A DNA stretch of 64,000 nt from positions 1-64,000 of the forward strand of contig JABDJK010000009.1 of NCBI GenBank assembly GCA_013002535.1, given 5' to 3'. Position 1 is the stretch's first letter; every line of letters starts with the position of its first letter. Of the stretch, positions 48,994 through 58,724 are shown in pieces. Origin of the DNA: Hyphococcus sp. Its GTDB lineage: Bacteria; Pseudomonadota; Alphaproteobacteria; Caulobacterales; Parvularculaceae. Below the pieces are notes generated by a model. The model searched no databases, had not been told where the DNA came from, and worked only from the letters and a program-made list of their open reading frames with translations. Made by a program: the position numbers and the translations under genes.

Positions 48994-50133
48994 CTAGTAA
49001 CCGCGAAGGGCGGCGATGCGGTCTGCGTGGAAACCGACGTCGCCAAACATTTCCTGCGCCACGCGAATGCGCTTCATATAAAAACCGACATCGAATTCAT
49101 CGGTCATGCCGATGCCGCCATGCATTTGCACAGCTTCCTGACTGGCGAGCTTTGCGACCTCGCCCGCTTTCGCTTTCGCGACAGAACAAATCGGGCCGGC
49201 CATGCCAAAATTCTGATCAAGCTCCTGCAGCGCCTTCAAGTTTGCCGACTTCATGAGTTCGATTTCCGAATAGAGATGCGCCGCACGATGTTGCAACGCC
49301 TGGAACGACCCGATAGTCTTGCCGAATTGCTTGCGCTCCTTGAGATAATTTGTCGTCATATCGAACGCGGCCTGTGCGGCGCCGGAAAGCTCAGCCGCTA
49401 GCCCGGCGCGTCCAGCATTCAAAACGCCCTCCAGCGCCATATAGCCGCCGTCGATTTCTCCAAGAACGTCGTCACCGTCAGCGTCAACATTTTCAAACTT
49501 GATGCGCGCCGCATTGCGGCTGTCGATCATTTGCGTGCGCTCAACGGTGACGCCGTTTGCTTTTGCGTCAACAAGAAAAAGCGTAATCCCGTCGTTTTCG
49601 CCCGGCGCCCCGGCGGACCGCGCCGCGACAATAATTTTGTCCGCCACATGCCCATCAGCAACGAACGTCTTGTCGCCATTTAGTTTAAAAGCGTTTCCGG
49701 ATTTTTGCGCCGCCATCGCAGTTTTTGCCGGCCCGTGCTTGCGGTTTTCATCGACGGCTAATGCAAACAGCATTTCCCCGGTTGCAATCTTTGTAAGATA
49801 TTCTTGCTTGTGGCCGTCGCCGGCTATCTTGTTGAGCGCTGTTGCGGCGAGAACCGACGTTGAAAGAAATGGCGAAGCCGCAAGTGTCCGGCCCATTTCT
49901 TCCGCCAGAACGCCGGCGCCAACAAACCCGAAGTCAGCGCCGCCGTGATCTTCACCAATGAGAATCCCGGCCCAGCCCATTTCCGCCATCTCTTTCCAGA
50001 GGCCGCGATCAAATCCGTCTTCACTTTTTTCATCACGCAATTTTCTGTGTGCAGAGACGGGCGATTTTTCTTCGAGAAACCCGCGCGCAGAATCGCGGAG
50101 CATTTGTTGTTCTTCAGTCAGTACGAGTGGCAT
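48994..50133 (-). CDS. acyl-CoA dehydrogenase family protein
   Basis: GWAGILIGEDHGGADFGFVGAGVLAEEMGRTLAASPFLST; QEAVQMHGGIGMTDEFDVGFYMKRIR. Confidence 0.94.
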   Translation of the reverse strand: MPLVLTEEQQMLRDSARGFLEEKSPVSAHRKLRDEKSEDGFDRGLWKEMAEMGWAGILIGEDHGGADFGFVGAGVLAEEMGRTLAASPFLSTSVLAATALNKIAGDGHKQEYLTKIATGEMLFALAVDENRKHGPAKTAMAAQKSGNAFKLNGDKTFVADGHVADKIIVAARSAGAPGENDGITLFLVDAKANGVTVERTQMIDSRNAARIKFENVDADGDDVLGEIDGGYMALEGVLNAGRAGLAAELSGAAQAAFDMTTNYLKERKQFGKTIGSFQALQHRAAHLYSEIELMKSANLKALQELDQNFGMAGPICSVAKAKAGEVAKLASQEAVQMHGGIGMTDEFDVGFYMKRIRVAQEMFGDVGFHADRIAALRGY

Positions 50134-50159
50134 TATTTGTCCTTATGCGTCATTTGTTC

Positions 50160-51359
50160 TCAAGCGTCTGGCAATTCGAGAATTCGTTTTGAGATGATGT
50201 TGAGCTGAACCTCCGACGTGCCGCCCTCAATGGAGTTGGCTTTGGTTCGCAGCCATGCGCGCGCCGTTTCGCCGTCATTGGTGCGGTCATTTTCCCATTC
50301 GAGTTCATCAGAACCTCCAGCATCCATCAAGAGCTCATACCGCCGCTTGTTAAATTCTGTGCCGTAATATTTCAGCATGGATGAATTTGCGCCGACCCCC
50401 TGCCCGGCTTTCGCCTCGTCCTTCATTCGCTCAAGCGTCAATAAAAACGCCATACCATCGATTTCGCTCTGGGCGATATTCGCCCGTAATACCGGATCAG
50501 CGAGTTTGCCGTTTTCAACCCCTATTTCTGCGGCCGCAATCTGACCGGCGCTACGCGCATTCAACATGCCGCCGGCGCCGCCGGAAATCATTTCGCGTTC
50601 ATGGGTCAGGAGATATTTCGCCACATCCCATCCGCGATTGATGTCCCCAACAACAGAAGAAACGCTGTCATATTCTTTCGGCACTTTTACGTCGTCGAAA
50701 AACGTTTCGCAGAATGGCGATTTGCCGGAAATCAATTTAATTGGTTTGGTTGAAACGCCTTCCGACGCCATATCAAAAAGCAAAAAGCTGATGCCGTTGT
50801 GTTTCGTTGCTGACGGGTCGGTGCGCACCAGACAGAAAATCCAGTCGGATTCATCGGCGTAAGACGTCCAGACCTTTTGTCCGTTAACAAGCCAGTGATC
50901 GCCCTTGTCTTCGCATTTTGTTGCGAGTGAGGCGAGGTCTGACCCTGCGTTCGGTTCAGAATAGCCCTGGCACCAGCGGATCTCGCCGCGCGCAACCGGC
51001 GGCAGGAATTTCAGTTTTTGCTCGTGGGTTCCGTATTTCAATAGCGCCGGGCCAAGCATCCAGATGCCAAAACTTTCAAGCGGCGAGCGGGCGCCCATGG
51101 CGCGCATTTCGGATTTTAGCGCCTTGACTTCAGCTTTGGACAGCCCGGCGCCGCCATATTCTTTCGGCCAGGCGGGAACAGTCCAGCCCTTTTCCACCAT
51201 GCGCTCAAGCCAGAGTTTTTGTGCATCGGATTTGAATTTCCAATTCCGGCCGCCCCAGCAAACATTGCCCTCGCCGCCGGCGCCGTCACGCATTTCTTTG
51301 GGACAGTTTTCTTCCAACCAGGCGCGGGCTTCTTTTCGAAATTCTTCAATATCACTCAT
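50160..51359 (-). CDS. acyl-CoA dehydrogenase family protein
   Basis: WCQGYSEPNAGSDLASLATKCEDKGDHWLVNGQKVWTSYADESDWIFCLVRTD; SIEGGTSEVQLNIISKRILELP. Confidence 0.95.
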   Translation of the reverse strand: MSDIEEFRKEARAWLEENCPKEMRDGAGGEGNVCWGGRNWKFKSDAQKLWLERMVEKGWTVPAWPKEYGGAGLSKAEVKALKSEMRAMGARSPLESFGIWMLGPALLKYGTHEQKLKFLPPVARGEIRWCQGYSEPNAGSDLASLATKCEDKGDHWLVNGQKVWTSYADESDWIFCLVRTDPSATKHNGISFLLFDMASEGVSTKPIKLISGKSPFCETFFDDVKVPKEYDSVSSVVGDINRGWDVAKYLLTHEREMISGGAGGMLNARSAGQIAAAEIGVENGKLADPVLRANIAQSEIDGMAFLLTLERMKDEAKAGQGVGANSSMLKYYGTEFNKRRYELLMDAGGSDELEWENDRTNDGETARAWLRTKANSIEGGTSEVQLNIISKRILELPDA

Positions 51360-51382
51360 GGTGTTTTCTCCTGTCGCTGGCT

Positions 51383-51691
51383 TCAGCGATCTTCCGGGGC
51401 GATGCAGCGATGCTCTGCGGCAAATGCGATCATTTCATCACGCGAATATTTCGACAAAACGCGTTTCGTGGATGCGGATTGGTGAACAAGGCTTATGCCT
51501 TCGCGGCGCGCAAATTTTGGACGAATTGGACGCGCAACGAACTCGCCGCCGCAATTGGGGCAAACATTTGATAAAACATTCTCAACGCAGTCTGCACAAA
51601 ATGTGCATTCGTAAGTGCAAATCCGCGCATCCGTGGCATCAGGCGGCAAATCCTTATCGCAACATTCGCAATTTGGCCGCAGCGCAAGCAT
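51383..51691 (-). CDS. DUF1272 family cysteine-rich (zinc-ribbon-like) protein
   Basis: LRPNCECCDKDLPPDATDARICTYECTFCADCVENVLSNVCPNCGGEFVARPIRP. Confidence 0.9.
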   Translation of the reverse strand: MLALRPNCECCDKDLPPDATDARICTYECTFCADCVENVLSNVCPNCGGEFVARPIRPKFARREGISLVHQSASTKRVLSKYSRDEMIAFAAEHRCIAPEDR

Positions 51692-51774
51692 TGGGTATTC
51701 GCTTTCCGGTTCGCCGAGTTATGGCCCGCAATTTCTGCTATTGAAGGTGGGCGCGCAAGGGGGAACAGCAGTTG

Positions 51775-53484
51775 TTAAACCGCTAAATGCGGCGGCTGTG
51801 ACAGCGCGATTTTTTTAATCGAGATCTTGTCAAATTTTCCGGTCGCAAGGCGCGGCAGCGGCGCTGGTGAAATCCAGATGCGTTCCGGTGTTTTAAAACC
51901 GGCAAGCCCAGCGCCCATAAATTCACGCAAAGCCGCGGCTTCAATTTCCGTTCCATCTTTCGCGCGCACGACCAGACCTACGCGCTCGCCCAAGACGTCA
52001 TCGGGGACCGAAAATGCAGCAGCCTCTGCGACACAATCATGCACATAAGCGCGGTTTTCAACCTCAAGGCAGGATACGTTTTCGCCACCCCGTATTATGA
52101 GCTCTTTAATGCGATCAACAATATAGAGAAAACCGCGCTCGTCCATTTTGCCGAGATCGCCGGTGCGAAACCAGCCATCGGGCGTGATCGCTTTTTCGGT
52201 TTCTTCCGGCAGATTCAGATACCCCCGAAAATTTCCTGGCGTTCGAATGCATACCTCACCGACCTCGCCAACGGAGACTTCATTGTCGCCATCGAAAATT
52301 TTGATGTCGGTCAGCGGCGGGACCGGGCGGCCGGCGGCGTTGGGCATTTCCTGATAATGGTCGAGAGAAATAATCGCGCCTAGCGCATTCGTTTCCGATA
52401 GTCCGTAACCAGAGGATGGCCGGCCGTTTTCAAATTTTTCCTCGATCAGCTTCACATGCTCCGCCGGACGCTTGGCGCCGCCGGCATTCAAATCGACAAG
52501 CGTCGGCAGGCCGTCATCGCCAACGGCTTGCGCCAACTCAAACGACTGCGTCGGCACCCCGGTAAAGTTGGTCAGCTTTTCGCGCCGGATCAATTCAACG
52601 GCGTCACTGGCGTCCCACCGATACATCATCACGAGGCGCCGGCCGATCACATAAGACAGCATGAAGATTGCGTGAGAACCGGTGACGTGAAAAAGCGGTA
52701 TCGCGAGAAGAACGCCGGGGTCATCGCCAAATATGCTGACGCCGCCGCGCAAATCCGTGAGTATTTCCCCGAGGAAGCCCCATGACATTAACGTCGAAAT
52801 CGCGCCGCGATGGGTAAGGATGACGCCTTTCGGATTGCCGGTTGAACCGGACGTATAGACAATCGAAAAATCATCATCGTGCGCGATCTCGCACGGCGGG
52901 CGTCTATCGTCCGCCGAATTCCCAAGCAGATCTTCGTAGCGATAATCAGCCCCGTCGCCATCCTCGCGCGCTAGAATGAGCGTTAGGTCTAACTCGTCCT
53001 TGATAGGTAAAATATATTCGAGCCGGCGCTTGTCGACGATGGTGGTCTTCGCGCCGCAATCGTTCAGCGCATATTTCAATTCGTCGGCTTTCCACCAGGC
53101 GTTTAGCGGCGCAACAATTCCTCCGAGCGCAATGATCGCCATATAGCTGATGCAAAATTCCGGATAGTTGCGCATGGCAATTGCGACAACATCGCCCTGC
53201 TTGACGCCAAGTTCGTTTTTCAATGCGTTGGCGAGACGACAGGCGCGCGACCAAATCTCACGAAAGCTGAGGCGTTCGTCCTGAAATATGAGAAATTCCT
53301 TGTCGCCATACTCCGCGGCGGAAGCGGCGAACAAGTCAGCCAGCGATGCCGGCGCGTTTTCGAATACACGGTAGGTGTTGCCGCGGATTTCAGCTTCCGT
53401 GACTTTGAACCGTGGGTCTTCAGACAGCAGCTTAAAGACCGTCGCGGCGATCATTTCATCTGTGATTTTCGCCTGCTCGGCCAT
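51775..53484 (-). CDS. class I adenylate-forming enzyme (fatty-acyl-CoA ligase-like)
   Basis: IVYTSGSTGNPKGVILTHRGAI; SSGYGLSETNALGAI; WFRTGDLGKMDERGFLYIVDRIKELIIRGGENVS. Confidence 0.95.
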   Translation of the reverse strand: MAEQAKITDEMIAATVFKLLSEDPRFKVTEAEIRGNTYRVFENAPASLADLFAASAAEYGDKEFLIFQDERLSFREIWSRACRLANALKNELGVKQGDVVAIAMRNYPEFCISYMAIIALGGIVAPLNAWWKADELKYALNDCGAKTTIVDKRRLEYILPIKDELDLTLILAREDGDGADYRYEDLLGNSADDRRPPCEIAHDDDFSIVYTSGSTGNPKGVILTHRGAISTLMSWGFLGEILTDLRGGVSIFGDDPGVLLAIPLFHVTGSHAIFMLSYVIGRRLVMMYRWDASDAVELIRREKLTNFTGVPTQSFELAQAVGDDGLPTLVDLNAGGAKRPAEHVKLIEEKFENGRPSSGYGLSETNALGAIISLDHYQEMPNAAGRPVPPLTDIKIFDGDNEVSVGEVGEVCIRTPGNFRGYLNLPEETEKAITPDGWFRTGDLGKMDERGFLYIVDRIKELIIRGGENVSCLEVENRAYVHDCVAEAAAFSVPDDVLGERVGLVVRAKDGTEIEAAALREFMGAGLAGFKTPERIWISPAPLPRLATGKFDKISIKKIALSQPPHLAV

Positions 53485-53658
53485 ATTGTCCCGCCTCGTC
53501 CCTGTTCGATTCGACCTCCGACAATAAACAAGACTACTGTCCCGCGAAACAGTGTAGCGCAGTGGGCGGATGACGGCGCGGCTTTTTGTCTGTTCGCCCT
53601 TGCGCGAGACGTGGGCGGGCGTATGTTGCGCCGCTCAATCCCAACCGGAAAACGATAG

Positions 53659-54450
53659 ATGCCGCAAGCCAGCGCCTTAATGAACGTGATGATTACCGCC
53701 GCCCGCAAGGCCGCGCGGCAATTGAACCGCGATTTCGGTGAGGCCCAGGCGCTGCAGGTCACCAGGAAGGGCATCGCTGATTTTGTCTCAAAAGCCGATC
53801 TACGGGCTGAGGAAATCATCCATGAGACGCTATCTGCGGGCCGCTCAAAATACGGCTTCGTCATGGAAGAGCGCGGCGAGATCGAAGGCGCTGACAATTC
53901 AAACCGCTGGATCGTCGATCCGCTCGACGGCACAACAAATTTCCTTCACGGCATTCCCCATTTCGCAATTTCCATCGCGCTTGAGCGCGATCGCCAAGCA
54001 TACGCCGGCGTCATCTACAACCCGATCACAGAAGAATTATTCCGGGCGGAAAAAGGCGAAGGCGCATTTTTGAACGATCGCCGCATTCGCGTTTCAGGCC
54101 GCAATGAATTGAGCGAAACCGTCTTCGCCTGCGGTTTGCCGTTTGCAGGAATGGAAGGCCGCGAACTCGCCCTAGAAGAAACAAAACGCGTACTGGAAAA
54201 AACCGCCGGTGTTCGCCGGTTCGGGTCTGCCGCGCTCGACCTCGCATTTGTCGCCGCCGGGCGCTACGACGCCTTCTGGGAACGGGGACTGAACATCTGG
54301 GACGTGGCAGCGGGCGCCGCAATCGTACGCGAGGCCGGCGGCATCGTCTCCGAAATCGAAGGCGGGAACAAACACCTTTCCGCTGGATCAATCATTGCCG
54401 CCAATGGCGAAATCTACGACAGCGCGCGGAAGCTGATTTTAGATAAGTAA
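53659..54450 (+). CDS. inositol monophosphatase family protein
   Basis: VMEERGEIEGADNSNRWIVDPLDGTTNFLHGIPHFAISIAL; NIWDVAAGAAIVREAGG. Confidence 0.95.
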   Translation: MPQASALMNVMITAARKAARQLNRDFGEAQALQVTRKGIADFVSKADLRAEEIIHETLSAGRSKYGFVMEERGEIEGADNSNRWIVDPLDGTTNFLHGIPHFAISIALERDRQAYAGVIYNPITEELFRAEKGEGAFLNDRRIRVSGRNELSETVFACGLPFAGMEGRELALEETKRVLEKTAGVRRFGSAALDLAFVAAGRYDAFWERGLNIWDVAAGAAIVREAGGIVSEIEGGNKHLSAGSIIAANGEIYDSARKLILDK

Positions 54451-54457
54451 CTTGGCG

Positions 54458-54715
54458 TTAAACGCACCGGTAATGGCGGTAACGCCAGCGCACCGATTGC
54501 GGATCGATGGTCTCGTCATCATAGACAGCGCGCATGCCATAGGCGCCGCAATGGGCTTGCGCCTCAGCCTCTAAATCATCGGGATCGTAATTATACGGAT
54601 CATAGGGAATAGAGATTGACTCGCCCGTGCCGAATGGACGTTCATACGTCGTACAGGCGCCGAGCGCCGCCAGAACTGTCGCCGCCGTCATAATTTTTCC
54701 GATATTACGCATCAC
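54458..54715 (-). CDS. small putative lipoprotein
   Basis: 85 aa; lipobox LAALGAC. Confidence 0.7.
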   Translation of the reverse strand: MMRNIGKIMTAATVLAALGACTTYERPFGTGESISIPYDPYNYDPDDLEAEAQAHCGAYGMRAVYDDETIDPQSVRWRYRHYRCV

Positions 54716-54783
54716 TCAATTCCCCGGACGATGGCGCGCCAAAACAGCGCGACGGTGGCGAGGATAGCAATTTGCCGCGCAAT

Positions 54784-54814
54784 AAAAAAGGGCGCCCGAG
54801 GGAACTGGGCGCCC
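54784..54814 (-). terminator. Rho-independent terminator of hsp20
   Basis: minus strand GGGCGCCC-agttccctc-GGGCGCCC followed by TTTTTTA. Confidence 0.9.
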
Positions 54815-54868
54815 AATACGGATTAAATCCGTACAATCAAAGAGGGAAAATTCTCGGGAGTTTTCGCC

Positions 54869-55330
54869 TTATGCGGCGTCCGCGTCCTTGATTACCTTGA
54901 TATTTGACGTCTCCGCGCCGTTGATCGCGATTTTCTTCGGCTTCATGGCTTCTGGAATTTCGCGTTTCAATTCGATATTCAAAAGGCCGTTAACCAGCGA
55001 TGCGCCGGTGACCTGTACATGCTCAGCGAGCTGGAAACGCCGCTCAAATGAACGGCCAGCAATGCCCTGATAGAGGAAATCGCTTCCATCATCTGAGTCC
55101 GTGCGCGAACCGGTGATCGTGAGGGAATTGGCCCGACGCTCAATGTCGATGTCGTTTTCACCAAAGCCAGCAACGGCTAGGGTAATGCGGTAATCATTTT
55201 CGTCGATGCGTTCGATATTATAGGGCGGATACCCGGTGGATTCTGCTTTGCCAACTGAATCGAGCAAATCAAAAACCCGGTCAAAACCGACGGTCGAACG
55301 ATATAAAGGGGTAAGATCGTAACTGCGCAT
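54869..55330 (-). CDS. Hsp20/alpha-crystallin family small heat shock protein
   Basis: YPPYNIERIDENDYRITLAVAGFGENDIDIERRANSLTITG; FERRFQLAEHVQVTGASLVNGLLNIELKREIPE. Confidence 0.97.
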   Translation of the reverse strand: MRSYDLTPLYRSTVGFDRVFDLLDSVGKAESTGYPPYNIERIDENDYRITLAVAGFGENDIDIERRANSLTITGSRTDSDDGSDFLYQGIAGRSFERRFQLAEHVQVTGASLVNGLLNIELKREIPEAMKPKKIAINGAETSNIKVIKDADAA

Positions 55331-55425
55331 TTTCTGCGTCCTCCTTCAACAAGCGAGGTTTATGGAACGCGCGTTGGTCTTTCGCCTTACGGCCGAAAGG
55401 CGCGCGATCGGAGCCAACTGGCCTC
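55331..55425 (-). promoter_or_regulatory. ROSE-type RNA thermometer in the hsp20 5' UTR
   Basis: SD-proximal hairpin CCUC(G)CUU-GUUG-AAGGAGG (55340-55358) with UCGCU motif and one bulged G; two upstream hairpins, UCGGAG(G)CCA-GU-UGGCUCCGA and CUUUC(G)GCC-GUAA-GGCGAAAG. Confidence 0.85.
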
Positions 55426-55430
55426 CGACG

Positions 55431-55465
55431 CATTATGAAATATGCGTGGAATAGCTGAATTCAAG
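55431..55465 (-). promoter_or_regulatory. sigma32 (RpoH)-type promoter of hsp20
   Basis: minus-strand CTTG (55465-55462)-N17-CATATTTCATAATG, close to the alphaproteobacterial heat-shock consensus CTTG-N17-CyTATnT. Confidence 0.7.
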
Positions 55466-55530
55466 ACCCTGAATTCGAGAAATTTTGGTATAGTAAATGA
55501 CCGCGCCCAAGGCCTTGCTAGGAATAAAAA

Positions 55531-56442
55531 ATGACCAAATATAGCGTCGCAGCCGTGCAGGCCGCGCCAATGCTGTTCGACCCATCTGAGACCATTGAAC
55601 GCTTTGCGCACTGGCTCGGTGAGGCCAAAGCGGCCGGCGCGGACCTTGTCGTCTTTCCGGAAGCCTTTCTTGGCGGCTATCCCAAGGGGGTGGATTTCGG
55701 CGCCCGGGTCGGCTCGCGAAACGCCGCCGGACGTGAACTGTTTCAGCGCTACTTTGAAACCAGTTTTGATAGAGCGGGTGACAATTTCGACAGGGTTCGA
55801 AAACTGGTCTCCGATGCCGGCGTCAATGTTGTTGTCGGCGTTATCGAACCGGCTGGCGGGACGCTCTACTGCGCGGCGGCGACGTTGAACCGCCACGGCG
55901 AAATCACCGCCTGGCGTCGCAAACTTATACCGACCGCGATGGAGCGGCTGATCTGGGGCGTCGGCGGCGGCGATGATTTATCGGTCGCAAATACCGATAC
56001 CGGCATCGTTTCAGCGGCAATTTGTTGGGAAAACTATATGCCGCTCTTGCGGCAAAATTTCTATGATCAGGGAGCGGAATTTTACTGCGCACCGACCGTC
56101 GACGACCGGCCCGTTTGGTTGCCGACCATGCAAATGATCGCCCTAGAAGGCCGCTGCTTTGTCATTTCCGCCTCTCAATTTATGACCCGGGGCGACGTTA
56201 AGGACGGGGTCGAATACAGCGCGATGCAGGGCGACACCGACGAAACCGTCCTCATCAATGGCGGTTCATGTATTATTTCACCGCTCGGCAACGTTATCGC
56301 CGAACCAAAATTTGGCGACGCGGCGCTAATCGTCGCAGATATCGACAAGGGAGAGATTTCACGTGGAAAGTTCGATCTCGATGTCAGCGGGCATTATGCG
56401 CGTCCGGATATTTTCAATCTTGAGATCGTGAAGAAAAAATAA
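55531..56442 (+). CDS. nitrilase / carbon-nitrogen hydrolase
   Basis: Glu-Lys-Cys triad context DLVVFPEAFLGGYPKG, WRRKLIPTAMERLIWG, SAAICWENYMPLLR. Confidence 0.95.
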   Translation: MTKYSVAAVQAAPMLFDPSETIERFAHWLGEAKAAGADLVVFPEAFLGGYPKGVDFGARVGSRNAAGRELFQRYFETSFDRAGDNFDRVRKLVSDAGVNVVVGVIEPAGGTLYCAAATLNRHGEITAWRRKLIPTAMERLIWGVGGGDDLSVANTDTGIVSAAICWENYMPLLRQNFYDQGAEFYCAPTVDDRPVWLPTMQMIALEGRCFVISASQFMTRGDVKDGVEYSAMQGDTDETVLINGGSCIISPLGNVIAEPKFGDAALIVADIDKGEISRGKFDLDVSGHYARPDIFNLEIVKKK

Positions 56443-56536
56443 AGGCGGCGACGCAAATCGCATAGCTCATCTAGATGGACGCGGGCTAAAACCATGATAA
56501 ACAGGCTGCGAATTTGAATTAGGGAGCGACGGGACC

Positions 56537-57445
56537 ATGAAGGCGTACAAAATTACCGGGATATTTGCAGCGACAGTTTTGTTGGCGGCCTGCGGCGAAA
56601 AGGCAACGAATGACGCGGACGAAGCGATACAAGAAGTTGCCGAATCCACGGCAAGCGAACCAATAAACGCACTTGATCTAGTTCTTGCTGGAGACCACCG
56701 CTCGGACGAAGAGCGCGCACGTGACCAGTTTCGCAACCCGAAAGAAACGCTGGAATTTTTCGGCATCACAGCGGATATGAACGTCGTTGAAATCTGGCCG
56801 GGCGGCGGCTGGTATACCCAAGTCATAGCACCGTACCTGAAATCCGGCGGCGGTAAATATTATGCAGCAGGGTTCTCTCGTACAGGCGCAAGCGATCGCG
56901 TCATTGCAGCCCTCGACAAATTTCAGGAAACATATGTTGATCACCCCGAAATTTACGGCGATATCGAAATGACGGTGCTTGGGTCCGGCGGTGAAATTGC
57001 ACCACCCGGCAGCGCCGATGCCGTCCTTACATTCCGCAACGTACACAACTGGCAATCGCGCGGCACGGCGGAAGAATATTTCGCCGAATTTTATAAAGCC
57101 TTGAAGCCCGGCGGGGTTCTGGGCGTTGTTGAACATCGTGCCGACGGCGCCGAATTGCCTGACGATGGATCATCAGGATACGTTCATACCGATGATGTGA
57201 AGGCGCTCGCCGCTGCTGCAGGATTTGAATTTGATCGCTCTTCTGAAGTCAACGCCAACGCGGCGGACACCAAAGACCATCCGTTCGGCGTCTGGACATT
57301 ACCGCCCGTTCGCCGCTCATCGGAAGTTCGCGGCGTGGATGACCCCGATTTTGATCGCGCGAAATATGACGCCATCGGCGAAAGCGACCGGATGACATTG
57401 ATGTTCCGCAAACCCGTCGCGGCTGACGGCGCTCTTTTCGAATAA
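56537..57445 (+). CDS. predicted lipoprotein with SAM-methyltransferase fold
   Basis: lipobox LLAAC; FFGITADMNVVEIWPGGGWYTQVIAPYL; VLTFRNVHNWQSRGTAEEYFAEFYKALKPGGVLGVVEHRA. Confidence 0.85.
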   Translation: MKAYKITGIFAATVLLAACGEKATNDADEAIQEVAESTASEPINALDLVLAGDHRSDEERARDQFRNPKETLEFFGITADMNVVEIWPGGGWYTQVIAPYLKSGGGKYYAAGFSRTGASDRVIAALDKFQETYVDHPEIYGDIEMTVLGSGGEIAPPGSADAVLTFRNVHNWQSRGTAEEYFAEFYKALKPGGVLGVVEHRADGAELPDDGSSGYVHTDDVKALAAAAGFEFDRSSEVNANAADTKDHPFGVWTLPPVRRSSEVRGVDDPDFDRAKYDAIGESDRMTLMFRKPVAADGALFE

Positions 57446-57447
57446 GT

Positions 57448-57786
57448 ATGATGGCAAAAGCGCTTGGCAACGAAGAATTCAACGCCTTTGTCGAGGCGGT
57501 GCGTCTCGGTTGCCAAGCGCCGTTTGACGGCATTATCAAACTGATCTGCAAGGACAGAGGCGATGATTGGCCCGATGTCTTAATCGACGGGCGAAAGGCG
57601 CCAGTTACGCTCAGCGCAGCAAAAACTGACAAAGCGCAAGCCGATTGCACGTTGCGCGGTTCAGAAGAAACGTTGTTGCGGCTGTTGTCAGGTGAACGCG
57701 GCGTCAATCGGGCTTATATATCAGGACGCCTCGCGATCTCCGGCGATATGAGCGTGATGGCGCGCATAGAACTAACGCCGCCGTGA
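57448..57786 (+). CDS. SCP2 sterol-binding domain-like protein
   Basis: IKLICKDRGDDWPDVLIDGRKAPVTLSAAKTDKAQADCTLRGSEETLLRLLSG...AYISGRLAISGDMSVMARI. Confidence 0.75.
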   Translation: MMAKALGNEEFNAFVEAVRLGCQAPFDGIIKLICKDRGDDWPDVLIDGRKAPVTLSAAKTDKAQADCTLRGSEETLLRLLSGERGVNRAYISGRLAISGDMSVMARIELTPP

Positions 57787-58724
57787 CCGCTGCCTTTATC
57801 GAAATTCCCTCCAACCCCACACCGAACGGCGCTGAGCTCTTTATTCACGAGGCGCGTGACGGCGCCAAACTGCGTTGTGCTTTTTTTCCAACAGAAAACG
57901 CGCGCGGTGCAATCATTCTCCAGGCCGGTTGGTCAGAGTTTATCGAAAAATATTTTGAAACCGTGCGCGATCTACAAGCCCACGGATATTCCGTCGCAAT
58001 GATGGATTGGCGCGCGCAAGGGCTTTCAGATCGGGAAAATGATGCAACGCGCGATTGGCCTGATTATTTCCAGATCATTCGCGACGATCTACGAGAATTT
58101 ACCGAAGTAACGGCTGCGCGATTTCCCGGTCGGTTGTTCCTCATGACCCATTCTATGGCGGGCATGCCAGCGTTGATGTTGCTCGCTACCGGCTATGATC
58201 GATTTGAGAAAGCAGTTCTGTGTGCGCCAATGACGCGATTATTTGCACCGGCAATGAACGGGCTCGTTCGCGTAGCAGCTTTTCTTACGTGTCATGCCGG
58301 GATGGCGCGAACGGCAGTTAACTCTGGCTCCGACGATTCCATGAGGTTCGAAGGCAACATGTTTTCGACCGACCGCACACGCCACACGATGTTCAAGGAC
58401 TTGCAAAAAGCAGAGCCGCGCGCCGCTCTTTCCGCGCCGACTTACGGGTGGGTGCGCGAAGCCCTGGCGGCGAGCCGGGAAATCCATCGAACCGGCTACT
58501 TCGACGACGTCAAAACTCCTGTCCTTATCGTGACGGCCGGAGACGAACAACGAATTGACGCCACCGATCATCCGGAAATCGCCAATCGGCACGAACTTAT
58601 TAGCCAGACAACCATTCCTGGCGCATTACACGAAATCATGATGGAGCGTGATGAATTGCGCGATCAATTTCTTCAAACAACGCTCAATTTCTTTCAAGAA
58701 AACGCGCAAACGCGGGCGTCATAA
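57783..58724 (+). CDS. alpha/beta hydrolase (lysophospholipase-like)
   Basis: GAIILQAGWSEFIEKYFETVRDLQAHGYSVAMMDWRAQGLSDR; LMTHSMAGMPALMLL; GTG start overlapping upstream stop. Confidence 0.9.
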   Translation: MTAAFIEIPSNPTPNGAELFIHEARDGAKLRCAFFPTENARGAIILQAGWSEFIEKYFETVRDLQAHGYSVAMMDWRAQGLSDRENDATRDWPDYFQIIRDDLREFTEVTAARFPGRLFLMTHSMAGMPALMLLATGYDRFEKAVLCAPMTRLFAPAMNGLVRVAAFLTCHAGMARTAVNSGSDDSMRFEGNMFSTDRTRHTMFKDLQKAEPRAALSAPTYGWVREALAASREIHRTGYFDDVKTPVLIVTAGDEQRIDATDHPEIANRHELISQTTIPGALHEIMMERDELRDQFLQTTLNFFQENAQTRAS

